This document shows, one piece after another, positions 29,195 through 39,055 of a stretch of DNA of 64,000 bases. How positions within the stretch are numbered: position 1 is the first letter of the stretch; each line of letters starts with the position of its first letter. Source of the stretch: Halopseudomonas salina (GTDB taxonomy: Bacteria > Pseudomonadota > Gammaproteobacteria > Pseudomonadales > Pseudomonadaceae); contig NZ_VTTI01000001.1 in assembly GCF_008641105.1 (NCBI RefSeq), positions 662,385 through 726,384 of the forward strand, given 5' to 3'. The translations under genes were made by a program, and so were the position numbers. The notes under the pieces are model-generated. The model had not been told where the DNA came from and ran no database searches. It saw nothing but the letters and a program-made list of their open reading frames with translations.

Positions 29195-29228
29195 GCCTTC
29201 ACCTAGCCCGCTCTGGTTCGGTGAAGGC
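29195..29228. terminator. Perfect 9-bp hairpin between convergent gshA and the FliL-like gene
   Basis: GCCTTCACC and GGTGAAGGC form a perfect stem around a 16-base loop, between the two converging stop codons. Neither side is followed by a long T-run, so termination strength is uncertain, but the position suits a shared bidirectional terminator. Confidence 0.5.
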
Positions 29229-29236
29229 CGAGCAGC

Positions 29237-29635
29237 CTACTGGGTGACCAGGTTGGTAAACAGCAGATCGTCTACCAGGGGCGTGCCTTCTTCTTCCTCA
29301 AGCACTTCACGCACTGCAGCCAGCGCCTTGCTGCGCAGCGCCTCCTTGCCTTCCAGGGTCGCGACGCTCTCCAGCGTCTCGTGGGCAAACAGACTGACCA
29401 GCGCATTGCGGATCAACGGGTCGTGATATTCGATGCGCGGAACTGCTGTTGGATCGTTGGCCCGCAGTGCCACGTCGACCTTCATGTACTGGATCTTGGG
29501 CCCCGGGCCAACGGTACCGACAAAGGACGGCTTGAGCTCGACGTATTGGGCTGCTGCCACAGGGGTATCCTGAGCCTTGGCGGGCAGTGCCGCAAACAGG
29601 CTCAGCAGAAGGGGCAGGGCGAGGATCATGCGCAT
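29237..29635 (-). CDS. FliL-like protein with signal peptide
   Basis: Protein of 132 residues resembling FliL, the flagellar stator-associated protein. A cleavable-looking signal (MRMILALPLLLSLFAALPAKA) replaces the usual membrane anchor. The body reads YVELKPSFVGTVGPG, YMKVDVALRANDP, PLIRNALVSLFAHETLESV and ALAAVREVLEEEEG, typical of the FliL fold. AAGGAG precedes ATG 29635. It stands alone, away from any flagellar cluster; an extra FliL next to gshA is common in pseudomonads. A periplasmic role in flagellar or surface sensing is a guess. Confidence 0.78.
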   Translation of the reverse strand: MRMILALPLLLSLFAALPAKAQDTPVAAAQYVELKPSFVGTVGPGPKIQYMKVDVALRANDPTAVPRIEYHDPLIRNALVSLFAHETLESVATLEGKEALRSKALAAVREVLEEEEGTPLVDDLLFTNLVTQ

Positions 29636-29798
29636 GGGATAGACTCCTTGTAATTGCCCACAGGATAGCCGAGCGCGGTCCGCCAGCCAACCGGCGCCGC
29701 AGCCGATCTTATGAATGGCAATCAATCAAGGGTATGGTCATTGACCCGGTTGCCCTGCTTGCGACTAGACTGTCTGAAAATCTGATAATGGAGTCATC

Positions 29799-30776
29799 AT
29801 GAAAGCCGTATTGTGCAAAGAATTTGGTCCTGCCAGCTGCCTGGTACTGGAAGAAACCGCCGATCCCGTAGCCAAGGCCAATGAAGTGGTCCTGGACATC
29901 CATGCCGCAGGGGTCAACTTTCCCGACACGCTGATCATTGAGGGCAAGTACCAGATCAAACCACCGTTTCCGTTCTCCCCGGGTGGCGAAGCGGCTGGCG
30001 TGATCGCCAGCGTCGGCGAGAAGGTTCGCCATCTCCAGCCCGGCGACCGGGTCATGGGTCTGACCGGCTTCGGCAGTTTTGCTGAACAGATCGCAGTTGA
30101 CGCGATGCGCGTATTGCCGATTCCCAAGGATATGGATTTTGTTACCGCGGCCGGTTTCAGCATGACCTACGGCACCTCGATGCACGCCCTCAAGCAGCGT
30201 GCCGACCTCAAGCCCGGCGAAACCCTTCTGGTACTCGGTGCTTCGGGTGGCGTAGGCCTGGCAGCCGTGGAAATCGGCAAGGCAATGGGTGCGCGCGTTA
30301 TCGCCGCCGCCTCAAGCGCTGAAAAGCTCGAAGTGGCACGTGCTGCTGGCGCAGACGACCTGATCAACTACAGCGAAGTCAGCCTCAAGGACGCCGTAAA
30401 GGAACTCACCAAGGGGCAGGGCGCGGACGTAATCTATGATCCGGTCGGTGGTGATCTGTTCGACCAGGCCGTGCGCTCGATCAACTGGAAAGGCCGTTTG
30501 CTGGTAGTAGGCTTCGCCAGCGGCCGTATTCCGGAGTTTCCGGTTAACCTGGCGCTGCTCAAGGGATCTTCCATTGTCGGCGTATTCTGGGGTTCTTTCG
30601 CCGCACGTGAGCCACAGACCAATCTGGAAAACTTCCAGCAGTTGTTCGCCTGGTTCAGTGAGGGCAAGCTCAAGCCATTGGTCTCGGAAAAATTCCGCCT
30701 GGACCAGTATGAAGATGCGCTGAACATCCTGACCTCACGCAAGGCTGTGGGCAAGGTTGTGGTTCAGGTACGTTAA
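29799..30776 (+). CDS. NADPH:quinone oxidoreductase-like, zinc-free medium-chain dehydrogenase
   Basis: Soluble reductase of 325 residues. The N-terminal GroES-like domain (MKAVLCKEFGPASCL, VNFPDTLIIEGKYQIKP, PGGEAAGVIASVGE) lacks the zinc-ligand cysteines of alcohol dehydrogenases. The nucleotide fold follows (LVLGASGGVGLAAVEIGK). The segment GADDLINYSEVS is typical of quinone oxidoreductase-like members. The substrate could be a quinone, an enone or an acryloyl-CoA-type compound. GGAG precedes the ATG. The gene appears monocistronic, followed directly by repeat arrays. Confidence 0.85.
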   Translation: MKAVLCKEFGPASCLVLEETADPVAKANEVVLDIHAAGVNFPDTLIIEGKYQIKPPFPFSPGGEAAGVIASVGEKVRHLQPGDRVMGLTGFGSFAEQIAVDAMRVLPIPKDMDFVTAAGFSMTYGTSMHALKQRADLKPGETLLVLGASGGVGLAAVEIGKAMGARVIAAASSAEKLEVARAAGADDLINYSEVSLKDAVKELTKGQGADVIYDPVGGDLFDQAVRSINWKGRLLVVGFASGRIPEFPVNLALLKGSSIVGVFWGSFAAREPQTNLENFQQLFAWFSEGKLKPLVSEKFRLDQYEDALNILTSRKAVGKVVVQVR

Positions 30777-30786
30777 ACCCAGCGGC

Positions 30787-30825
30787 AAGCTTCAAGTTTC
30801 AAGCTTCAAGCTTCAAGCTTCAAGC
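30787..30825. repeat. AAGCTTC heptamer tandem array
   Basis: Five full seven-base units (AAGCTTC, the second one AAGTTTC) plus AAGC, starting 10 bases after the quinone oxidoreductase stop. The core AAGCTT is itself palindromic. Related but distinct GCTTGCA arrays lie 80 and 745 bases further on. Confidence 0.9.
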
Positions 30826-30905
30826 GGTTCAGTTTGATCGGGAAAATAGTGCTCTTGCCGAAAGAAATAAGTTGACTGGCATGGCGCACCGACCAGGCTG
30901 ATCAT

Positions 30906-30944
30906 GCTTGCAGCTTGCAGCTTGCAGCTTGCAGCTTGCAGCTT
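30906..30944. repeat. GCTTGCA heptamer tandem array abutting the trmL stop
   Basis: Five perfect seven-base units GCTTGCA plus GCTT. The last partial unit overlaps the reverse-strand trmL stop codon (TAA, bases 30943-30945), so the array begins exactly where the gene ends. The same number of units recurs at 31570-31608. Confidence 0.92.
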
Positions 30945-31407
30945 AGAAGGCGCCCTCATACCCCTGCTGCCGCCAGGCTTCGAATATCAGCACCGCAGCA
31001 CTGTTCGACAGGTTCAGGCTGCGGCTGTCTGGCCGCATCGGAATGCGCAGCACCTGATCCTGCGGCAGGCTTTCGCGAACAGCTGCCGGCAGGCCCCGGC
31101 TCTCGGGACCGAACAGAAACAGATCCCCCGGCTTGAACGCCACCTCACTGAAATTACGCGTGCCCTTGGTGCTCAACGCAAACACCCGCTCCGGCTGCAC
31201 GGCCGCTAAGCAGGCCTCCAGATTCCCATGGGTCCTGACCGCAGCAAACTCATGATAATCCAGGCCCGCTCGACGCAATCGCTTGTCATCCAGCTCGAAA
31301 CCCAAAGGCTCGATCAGATGTAATTGACAGCCGGTATTGGCGCACAGGCGAATGATATTGCCGGTATTGGGCGGGATTTCCGGTTCGAGCAGGGCGATGT
31401 GGAACAT
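30943..31407 (-). CDS. trmL: TrmL, tRNA (cytidine/uridine-34-2'-O)-methyltransferase
   Basis: SPOUT-family methyltransferase of 154 residues acting on the wobble base of leucine tRNAs. Hallmarks: [23 protein letters not shown] at the N-terminus, [12 protein letters not shown] for the knotted SAM site, and [25 protein letters not shown] 31407 gives the normal length; the longer frame would be translated from a repeat array and is rejected. The gene is enclosed by heptamer repeat arrays on both sides, and its stop codon lies inside one of them. Confidence 0.94.
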   Translation of the reverse strand: MFHIALLEPEIPPNTGNIIRLCANTGCQLHLIEPLGFELDDKRLRRAGLDYHEFAAVRTHGNLEACLAAVQPERVFALSTKGTRNFSEVAFKPGDLFLFGPESRGLPAAVRESLPQDQVLRIPMRPDSRSLNLSNSAAVLIFEAWRQQGYEGAF

Positions 31408-31474
31408 GGCGGCGCGCGCTTTCAGAAGTGGGGAGCCGCGCAGTTTAGGGGGTGGCGCGCGCAGCGGCAAGCCA

Positions 31475-31492
31475 CAAGCTGCAAGCTGCAAG
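31475..31492. repeat. Short CAAGCTG array, inverted relative to its neighbours
   Basis: About 2.5 units of CAAGCTG, the reverse complement of the GCTTGCA-type unit. It lies upstream of trmL and faces the 31570-31608 array, with which it could pair as an inverted repeat of about 18 bases. Confidence 0.8.
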
Positions 31493-31569
31493 TAGTCCGA
31501 GCAGATAGGCGAATTTGCTGTATCGGCAGAATTGGGTAGACAGGGATCAAATGGGCTTCACTCTGAATC

Positions 31570-31608
31570 GCTTGCAGCTTGCAGCTTGCAGCTTGCAGCT
31601 TGCAGCTT
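31570..31608. repeat. GCTTGCA heptamer tandem array between trmL and ntrC
   Basis: Five perfect GCTTGCA units plus GCTT, the same unit, copy number and orientation as the array at 30906-30944. Together the two copies frame trmL. Confidence 0.92.
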
Positions 31609-31624
31609 CTTTCCTTTCGCCCAT

Positions 31625-31664
31625 AAAAAAAGGCAACTCCAGCCTGCCTGAACTGGAGTCACCC
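31625..31664 (-). terminator. Intrinsic terminator of ntrBC
   Basis: On the minus strand ACTCCAG pairs with CTGGAGT around a ten-base loop, extended outward by G-C and wobble pairs, and is followed by a run of T (AAAAAAA on the plus strand at 31625-31631). It sits about 60 bases beyond the ntrC stop. Confidence 0.75.
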
Positions 31665-31721
31665 CAAATACACCCATAGTTACCTTTGCATCAAGCGTGC
31701 CAAGGCTTCCCCGGTGCTCGG

Positions 31722-33152
31722 TTACTCGGTTTCGTCCTCGTCGTGGCCGTCGATATTCATCCCCAGTTCCTTGATCTTGCGGGTCAGGGTATTGCGGCCC
31801 CAGCCCAGCAACTGCGCGGCGTCTCGGCGTCTGCCGGCAGTGTGCTTGAGAGCTGTTTCGATCATGATCCGCTCGAAGGCAGGGACGGCGGTTTCGAGTA
31901 GGCTGGTGACACCGCGGTCCAGCTCCTGGTCGGCCCAGATGCGCAAACTGTGCTCCCAATGGCCGTCGGCTGCACTGTCCTGGTGCTGATTGAGCATTTC
32001 CGGAGGCAGATCTTCAACTAACACCTCGCGGCTGGAGGCCATGACGGTGATCCAGCGGCAGGTGTTTTCCAGCTGACGCACGTTGCCCGGCCACGGCAGG
32101 CTGCGCAGGTAGTCGCGGGTTTGAGGCTTTAGTACCTTGGGTTCGACGGCTAGCTCCTTGGCGGCACGGGCGAGGAAGTGCTGGGCCAGAGCCGGGATGT
32201 CTTCGCGGCGCTCGGCGAGCTTGGGGATGTGAATGCGGATCACGTTCAGGCGGTGGAACAGATCCTCACGGAAGTTGCCGGCTTGTACCAGGTCCTCGAG
32301 ATTCTGGTGGGTGGCAGCGATGATGCGCACGTCCACCTTGATCGGGACGTGGCCGCCCACGCGGTAGAACTCACCATCGGCCAGCACGCGCAGCAGACGG
32401 GTCTGGGTTTCCGCCGGCATGTCGCCAATTTCGTCGAGAAACAGGGTGCCGCCATCGGCCTGCTCGAAACGGCCGCGGCGTTGCACTGCCGCGCCGGTAA
32501 AGGCACCTTTTTCATGACCAAACAGCTCGGATTCCATCAGGTCCTTGGGAATTGCCGCCATGTTCAGCGCGATGAACGGGTTGCGTGACCGCGGGCTGTG
32601 GCGGTGCAGTGCGTGGGCTACCAGCTCTTTGCCAGTACCGGACTCACCATTGATCAGTACAGTGATATTGGAGTGGGACAGTCGGCCGATGGCACGGAAG
32701 ACTTCCTGCATCGCTGGCGCTTCGCCGATTATCTCCGGCGTGCGTGCGGTGCTGAGGTCGGGCCCCTGGCCTTCCTGCTCGCGGCTATGGGCCAAGGCGC
32801 GGCGAACCAGCGCCACGGCTTCGTCCACGTCGAACGGTTTGGGCAGGTATTCGAAGGCACCACCCTGGTAGGAGGCAACTGCGCTGTCCAGGTCGGAGTG
32901 GGCGGTCATGATGATCACTGGCAGCTTCGGCAGTCTGTTTCTCAGCGTGGATAGTAACTCGAGACCGCTGGTCCCGGGCATGCGTATATCGCTGATCAAT
33001 ACGTCTGGTTGTTCGCGTTGCAGGCGGGCAAGAGCTGCGTCGGCATTGTCGAAACTGACGGACTCCATGCCCTCCTGCTGCAGCGCTTTTTCCAGCACCC
33101 AGCGTATCGAACGGTCGTCATCGACGATCCAGACGTTTTCAGTTCGGCTCAT
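31722..33152 (-). CDS. ntrC: NtrC, nitrogen regulation response regulator
   Basis: Sigma-54-dependent activator of 476 residues, phosphorylated by NtrB under nitrogen limitation. The receiver has acceptor D55 ([12 protein letters not shown]). The AAA+ domain (about 140-380) carries [17 protein letters not shown] (Walker A), the sigma-54-contacting [10 protein letters not shown] loop and [13 protein letters not shown] (Walker B). The C-terminal helix-turn-helix shows [22 protein letters not shown] 33152 ([13 protein letters not shown]) is the family start; nine upstream codons of the open frame are dropped. It overlaps ntrB by 14 bases. It should act on the glnA promoter described below. Confidence 0.97.
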   Translation of the reverse strand: MSRTENVWIVDDDRSIRWVLEKALQQEGMESVSFDNADAALARLQREQPDVLISDIRMPGTSGLELLSTLRNRLPKLPVIIMTAHSDLDSAVASYQGGAFEYLPKPFDVDEAVALVRRALAHSREQEGQGPDLSTARTPEIIGEAPAMQEVFRAIGRLSHSNITVLINGESGTGKELVAHALHRHSPRSRNPFIALNMAAIPKDLMESELFGHEKGAFTGAAVQRRGRFEQADGGTLFLDEIGDMPAETQTRLLRVLADGEFYRVGGHVPIKVDVRIIAATHQNLEDLVQAGNFREDLFHRLNVIRIHIPKLAERREDIPALAQHFLARAAKELAVEPKVLKPQTRDYLRSLPWPGNVRQLENTCRWITVMASSREVLVEDLPPEMLNQHQDSAADGHWEHSLRIWADQELDRGVTSLLETAVPAFERIMIETALKHTAGRRRDAAQLLGWGRNTLTRKIKELGMNIDGHDEDETE

Positions 33153-34236
33153 GGGTTTTGTCTCCGGGTACGGGTTCAAGTGGCAGGAACATGGTGAATA
33201 CAGTGCGTCCAGGCTTGCTGTCGCATTCGATCAGGCCCTGGTGTTGACTGATGATGTTCTGGGTAATGGAAAGCCCCAGGCCGGTGCCCTCGGGGCGCCC
33301 GCTTACCATGGGGTAGAAAATGCTGTCGACAATGTCACGGGGGATGCCCGGGCCGTTGTCGATGACCTGCACCAGACAGACCAGGCGGTGGCGCACCTGT
33401 CCGATGGTGAACTGACGTAGGGCCCGGGTGCGCAGGGTAATGCGACCCTTTTTCAGCCCGCCCTGTTCAGCGATTGCCTGCATTGCGTTGCGCACTATAT
33501 TGAGCAGGGCCTGGATCAGTTGCTCGCGGTCGGCCATTATTTCCGGAATGCTTGGATCGTAATCCCGGCGTAGCGTTAGTTCGTGTTGGGTCTCAGCCTC
33601 CACCAGGCTATAGACTCGCTCGGTGATCTCATGAATGTTCAGGGGCTGTAGTTTTGGCGGGCGATAGGGCCCGAGCATGCGATCAACCAGATTCCGCAGC
33701 CGGTCGGCCTCTTCAATGATCACATCGGTATAATCCTTGAGCGATTCTTCCGGCAATTGGCGGGCCAACAATTGGGCCGCGCCGCGTATGCCGCCCAGAG
33801 GGTTCTTGATCTCATGAGCCAGGCCGCGCACCAGAACCTTGGTGACCTCCTGCTTGGAGAGCTGGGCCTCCTCCTTGGTGATGCGCAGCAAGCGGTCGCG
33901 GGGATGCAGTTCCAGTAGTAGCCAATTTGTGGGAGCGTTGACAATGGGCGTTACTGAGTAGTCGACCATGAGACTCTGGCCGTTGTTCAGGTTCAGCTGT
34001 GCTTCGCGTTTGGTGAAGGGATCTCCGTCCGCCACCGCATGCTGCAGAGAGTCGATCGCTGCCTGATTATCATGGAAAAGCTCGCCGACCGGTTGTTGCG
34101 AAACACGCTGACCGCTGACCTCCAGCAGTATCTCAGCGGCTGGATTCATGTACCGCAGACAAAGGTGGTCATCCAGCAACAGCACAGCTGTGGTCAGGTT
34201 ATCGAGTATCTGGCGTAAAAATCGATCAGGCAGCAT
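33139..34236 (-). CDS. ntrB: NtrB, nitrogen regulation sensor kinase/phosphatase
   Basis: Cytoplasmic two-component kinase of 365 residues that relays PII signals to NtrC. An N-terminal PAS domain (about 5-120; NLTTAVLLLDDHLCLRYMNPAAE) is followed by the phospho-acceptor GLAHEIKNPLGGIRGAAQ and an ATPase domain (NIVRNAMQAI, NGPGIPRD, GRPEGTGLGLSITQNI). No membrane helix is visible, as expected. The start is placed at MLPDRFLRQILDNL; the 15 earlier codons are unlike the family. An NtrC-type site lies 284 bases upstream. Confidence 0.95.
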   Translation of the reverse strand: MLPDRFLRQILDNLTTAVLLLDDHLCLRYMNPAAEILLEVSGQRVSQQPVGELFHDNQAAIDSLQHAVADGDPFTKREAQLNLNNGQSLMVDYSVTPIVNAPTNWLLLELHPRDRLLRITKEEAQLSKQEVTKVLVRGLAHEIKNPLGGIRGAAQLLARQLPEESLKDYTDVIIEEADRLRNLVDRMLGPYRPPKLQPLNIHEITERVYSLVEAETQHELTLRRDYDPSIPEIMADREQLIQALLNIVRNAMQAIAEQGGLKKGRITLRTRALRQFTIGQVRHRLVCLVQVIDNGPGIPRDIVDSIFYPMVSGRPEGTGLGLSITQNIISQHQGLIECDSKPGRTVFTMFLPLEPVPGDKTHEPN

Positions 34237-34555
34237 ATGAAGTCCCGTAGTTTGTGCAGACAAATGCAAGAAGCGAACCAATACGGGGCGTAAAACACGC
34301 CCTGGGTACTGGTTCGGCCGGCCGGACTATCCTGGGCCAGTACTTGTTTTGGTGCGAAGGCCTGTTCGTGAGCGCGCAAGTCGCTTGCATCGGGCTCTAG
34401 GGGCGTTCGATACACCGGCGTGGATGACCGGCGCGAGGGTGGTCGGCATGCGTCGATGATCAGTTAGCGCGATCAACGTCAGGATTCATGCACGAAATCC
34501 GGCGCACCAGCAATCAGTATGCACCAATATGGTGCGCCGTATTGACGCGGTTCAA
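34237..34555. other. 319-base intergenic region upstream of ntrB
   Basis: No coding signal. It contains an 8-bp perfect inverted repeat GGCGCACC / GGTGCGCC (34501-34508 and 34531-34538) that includes a near-consensus NtrC site, and a GC-rich GGCCGGCC core near 34318. A promoter for ntrBC is expected here, but no sigma-54 or sigma-70 element stood out. Confidence 0.6.
34520..34536. promoter_or_regulatory. NtrC binding site (near consensus) upstream of ntrBC
   Basis: TGCACC-AATAT-GGTGCG matches the dyad consensus TGCACC-N5-GGTGCA at 11 of 12 positions. It lies just past the end of the DUF4124 gene and upstream of ntrB on the same strand, where autoregulation of ntrBC by NtrC would be expected. 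Confidence 0.7.
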
Positions 34556-35185
34556 TCAGGGTGCTGTGCCGCCGGGTGCAGGAATCTGGGGAGCCTGGGG
34601 TGCGCTGTTTGGGCCGGTACGTCCGGGCTGCAGAATGGACGTGCGTTGAATATGTACGGTAATGCCCTGGCTGCGTTGTACTTCTTCGCCACGGGTGTTG
34701 GTTACTACAAGGGCAACATTGTGTGAGCCTCGGTCGAGTTCGCGCAGCGTCAGACGCTGGGTTGACTGCCCATTGCCGGCAACCGCCTCCTGTCGCATTT
34801 CGCCATCGACGTTGGCCCGCAATATGTGGCCGGGTGAGAGGGGTGGGTCAGTATTGATCGTCAGGGTGAGGTTGCCATCATTTGCACGTATGCCTTCGTC
34901 GTTCTTGGGACTGGCAATTTCGAGTGTGCGATAGCCACTATTCAGCTGGCCTTGGCGATCTTCATTGCGGTTCTGGGCACCTTGTCGGGCTTCCGGTGTC
35001 TGGGGCACTACCGACTCCAATGTATTGGTTGGCGGTAAATCAACCTGGCGGGAATCCGGGTGGGGCTGGTCGGAATAGATCTTGTTGCCCTGCGCGTCAG
35101 TCCAGGTATAGATCTGCGCGTTGGCGAAGCCGGCCAGCGAAGCGAGGAGGGCGCTCAGGGCCCAGCACAAATGAGTTCGCAGCAT
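34556..35185 (-). CDS. Exported DUF4124 domain protein
   Basis: Protein of 209 residues with a signal peptide (MLRTHLCWALSALLASLAGFANA) followed by a DUF4124 segment QIYTWTDAQGNKIYSDQPHPD at about 24-45. The rest is a low-complexity linker and a beta-rich region (NLTLTINTDPPLSPGH, SQGITVHIQRT), ending in a Pro/Gly/Ala tail. It is presumably periplasmic; the function is unknown. AGGAG precedes ATG 35185. Its place between glnA and ntrBC is a recurring pseudomonad arrangement, but a strong terminator separates it from glnA. Confidence 0.8.
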   Translation of the reverse strand: MLRTHLCWALSALLASLAGFANAQIYTWTDAQGNKIYSDQPHPDSRQVDLPPTNTLESVVPQTPEARQGAQNRNEDRQGQLNSGYRTLEIASPKNDEGIRANDGNLTLTINTDPPLSPGHILRANVDGEMRQEAVAGNGQSTQRLTLRELDRGSHNVALVVTNTRGEEVQRSQGITVHIQRTSILQPGRTGPNSAPQAPQIPAPGGTAP

Positions 35186-35260
35186 CGTTGTCACTCCTGT
35201 GATTCGAGGTCTCAGCCTTGCACCTGCGCGCTGATCTGGCAAGGTCCGGCGGACGGGCGA

Positions 35261-35292
35261 AAAAAAAGGGCGCCTGAAAGGCACCCTTTTTT
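35261..35292 (-). terminator. Intrinsic terminator of glnA
   Basis: On the minus strand GGGTGCC-TTTCA-GGCGCCC (with one wobble pair) is followed by eight T residues, 24 bases after the glnA stop. A-rich sequence on the other side makes it potentially bidirectional. Confidence 0.9.
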
Positions 35293-35315
35293 CGACCGCA
35301 GCTACAACATCGGGT

Positions 35316-36719
35316 TCATACGCTGTAGTACAGATCGTACTCGAGGGGGTGAACGAAGGTGCGCACCTTGATTTCCTCGGCGGCTTTCAGTTCGATGTAG
35401 GCATCGATCAGGTCGTCGGTAAATACGCCGCCCTTGGTCAGATACTCACGGTCAGCGCTCAGGGACTCGAGTGCTTCTTTCAGGCTGCCACATACCTGCG
35501 GGATCTGGTTCGCCTCTTCAGGCGGCAGGTCATACAGGTTCTTGTCTGCAGCATCGCCAGGGTGGATCTTGTTCTGGATGCCGTCCAGACCAGCCATCAA
35601 CAGTGCGGCGAAGCACAGGTAGGGGTTGGCAGCCGGATCAGGGAAGCGTGCTTCGATGCGACGCGCCTTGGGGCTTGAAACGTATGGAATACGGATCGAG
35701 GCCGAGCGGTTGCGGGCCGAGTAGGCAAGCATGACCGGCGCTTCAAAGCCAGGAACCAGACGCTTGTATGAGTTGGTAGCCGGGTTGGTGAACGCGTTCA
35801 GCGACTTGCCGTGCTTGATGATACCGCCGATGAAGAATAGGGCAGTGTCAGACAGGCCTGAGTAGCCTTCGCCAGCGAAGGTGTTCTTGCCATCCTTGGA
35901 GATGGACATGTGTACGTGCATACCGGAGCCGTTGTCGCCATACAGGGGCTTGGGCATGAAGGTAGCTGTCTTGCCGAAGGCATCGGCGACGTTGTGTACG
36001 CAGTACTTCAGGGTCTGTACTTCGTCAGCCTTGGCTACCAGTGTGTTGAACAACACGCCGATTTCATTCTGGCCGGCAGTGGCTACTTCGTGGTGATGGA
36101 CTTCAATGGTCAGGCCCATCTCTTCCATCGCATTACACATGGCAGTTCGGACTTCATGATCGTGATCGACCGGTGGAACGGGGAAGTAACCACCCTTTAC
36201 GGCGGGGCGGTGGCCCTTGTTACCGGTTTCGAAGTCGGCATCAGTGTTCCAGGAAGCCTGCTCAGAGATGATCTTGAACATGGAGCCGGAGATGTCCGAT
36301 TTGAACTTTACTTCGTCGAACACAAAAAACTCGGGCTCTGGTCCAACAAATACGGTGTCACCGATACCAGTGGACTTCAGGTATTCCTCGGCGCGGCGAG
36401 CAATGCTGCGGGGATCACGCTCATACCCCTGCATGGTGGACGGCTCGATAATGTCGCAGACGATGATAACGGTTGGCTCTTCGGTGAAGGGGTCCAGTAC
36501 CGCAGTGCTGTCGTCGGGCATCAGGATCATGTCGGAGGCTTCGATACCCTTCCAGCCGGAGATGGAGGAGCCATCGAACATCTTGCCTTCTTCGAAGAAG
36601 TCATCGTTCACATCACGGGCGGGCATGGTGACGTGCTGCTGTTTGCCTTTGGTATCGGTGAAGCGAAGATCAACCCACTTCGCGTCAAATTCTTTAATCA
36701 GTTTAACTGTCTTCGACAT
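35316..36719 (-). CDS. glnA: Glutamine synthetase, type I
   Basis: Dodecameric GSI-beta enzyme of 467 residues that makes glutamine from glutamate and ammonia with ATP. Seen: [63 protein letters not shown] for substrate and metal binding, and the adenylylation site Y396 in [15 protein letters not shown]. Regulation is clear from sequence: a sigma-54 promoter lies at 36813-36828, about 95 bases before the start, with NtrC-type half-sites further upstream and a strong terminator downstream. ntrBC lies just beyond DUF4124. Confidence 0.98.
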   Translation of the reverse strand: MSKTVKLIKEFDAKWVDLRFTDTKGKQQHVTMPARDVNDDFFEEGKMFDGSSISGWKGIEASDMILMPDDSTAVLDPFTEEPTVIIVCDIIEPSTMQGYERDPRSIARRAEEYLKSTGIGDTVFVGPEPEFFVFDEVKFKSDISGSMFKIISEQASWNTDADFETGNKGHRPAVKGGYFPVPPVDHDHEVRTAMCNAMEEMGLTIEVHHHEVATAGQNEIGVLFNTLVAKADEVQTLKYCVHNVADAFGKTATFMPKPLYGDNGSGMHVHMSISKDGKNTFAGEGYSGLSDTALFFIGGIIKHGKSLNAFTNPATNSYKRLVPGFEAPVMLAYSARNRSASIRIPYVSSPKARRIEARFPDPAANPYLCFAALLMAGLDGIQNKIHPGDAADKNLYDLPPEEANQIPQVCGSLKEALESLSADREYLTKGGVFTDDLIDAYIELKAAEEIKVRTFVHPLEYDLYYSV

Positions 36720-36812
36720 GGTTTCCTCCAGAAGGAATCATTAGCCAGGCATCTGACCCAGCGTTACAAAATTCGAGCGGAATACATCTACGCTCCGCTT
36801 GTGGTATTGAGG

Positions 36813-36828
36813 AGCAAAAGGTGTGCCA
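36813..36828 (-). promoter_or_regulatory. Sigma-54 (RpoN) promoter of glnA
   Basis: Read on the minus strand the sequence is TGGCAC-ACCTT-TTGCT, an exact match to the -24/-12 consensus TGGCAC-N5-TTGCW. The transcript would begin near 36802, giving a leader of about 83 bases before the glnA ATG. Confidence 0.92.
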
Positions 36829-36888
36829 TTTCAGAGCATGCCCTGAAACACCCGTTCCGTAAGCCTTGCATCAGTTGCTGCCGATTAA

Positions 36889-36905
36889 TGCACCTAATAA
36901 GTGCG
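36889..36905. promoter_or_regulatory. NtrC-type enhancer site for glnA
   Basis: TGCACC-TAATA-AGTGCG matches 10 of the 12 consensus dyad positions and is centred about 95 bases upstream of the predicted glnA transcript start, a normal enhancer distance. A further GGTGCG half-site at 36915-36920 has only a poorly spaced partner and may be a weaker second site. Confidence 0.65.
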
Positions 36906-37154
36906 CCCTAAAATGGTGCGTATAAAGAGGCGACGATTCATTATGGTGCAATGCTGGCCAGTGTTTGATAACAACTGACCTACGAAATTCACACAGCGGC
37001 GCCTATGATGCTCTGCTTTACTGTTTCTTGCACTCGTCGACACGGAAAACTGCCGTTTCGTACAAAAAACATACACTGTCATGCGTGGGTCTGTATAATA
37101 CCCCCCTCTTTTTTCAGTTAGCCGGGCTACGCCTGGCCACCCAGGATGTCCATA

Positions 37155-38963
<1,809 letters not shown>

Positions 38964-38980
38964 TCGGCTACATCTGTATT

Positions 38981-39010
38981 AAAAAACCCGCCCTTGTAGG
39001 CGGGTTTTTT
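38981..39010. terminator. Bidirectional terminator between typA and pomB
   Basis: AAAAAACCCGCC-CTTGTA-GGCGGGTTTTTT is a perfect stem with A/T tracts on both sides, 17 bases after the typA stop. It should end both converging transcripts. Confidence 0.92.
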
Positions 39011-39055
39011 ATTGCTCTGATATCGGGGCGTCGGCTAATGGCTACTGCCGACCGT

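Larger units (their letters stand above)
31408..31721. other. 314-base gene-free stretch between trmL and ntrC
   Basis: It holds a short CAAGCTG array (31475-31492), a GCTTGCA array (31570-31608), and the hairpin terminator at the ntrC end (31625-31664). Reading frames crossing it are repeat-encoded (LAAC / AASCKL patterns) and not credible genes. Any trmL promoter should lie here, but none was recognised. Confidence 0.7.
36720..37154. other. 435-base divergent regulatory region between glnA and typA
   Basis: It contains the glnA sigma-54 promoter (36813-36828), NtrC-type sites (36889-36920), and on the plus strand a TATAAT at 37094-37099 that could be the typA -10 box, without a good -35. 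GGTGC half-sites recur at 36915 and 36945. No open reading frame with a ribosome site was found. Confidence 0.75.

Noticed and set aside
30904..31209. Short plus-strand frames starting [12 protein letters not shown] near trmL
   Set aside because: They are simply translations of the heptamer repeat running into antisense trmL.
30787..31608. Heptamer arrays as a CRISPR or IS remnant
   Set aside because: Units are seven bases with no spacers, there is no transposase or terminal inverted repeat, and no cas gene is nearby.
36945..36950. A third NtrC dyad at GGTGCA 36945
   Set aside because: Only one half-site is good; the partner five bases away matches 2 of 6 positions.
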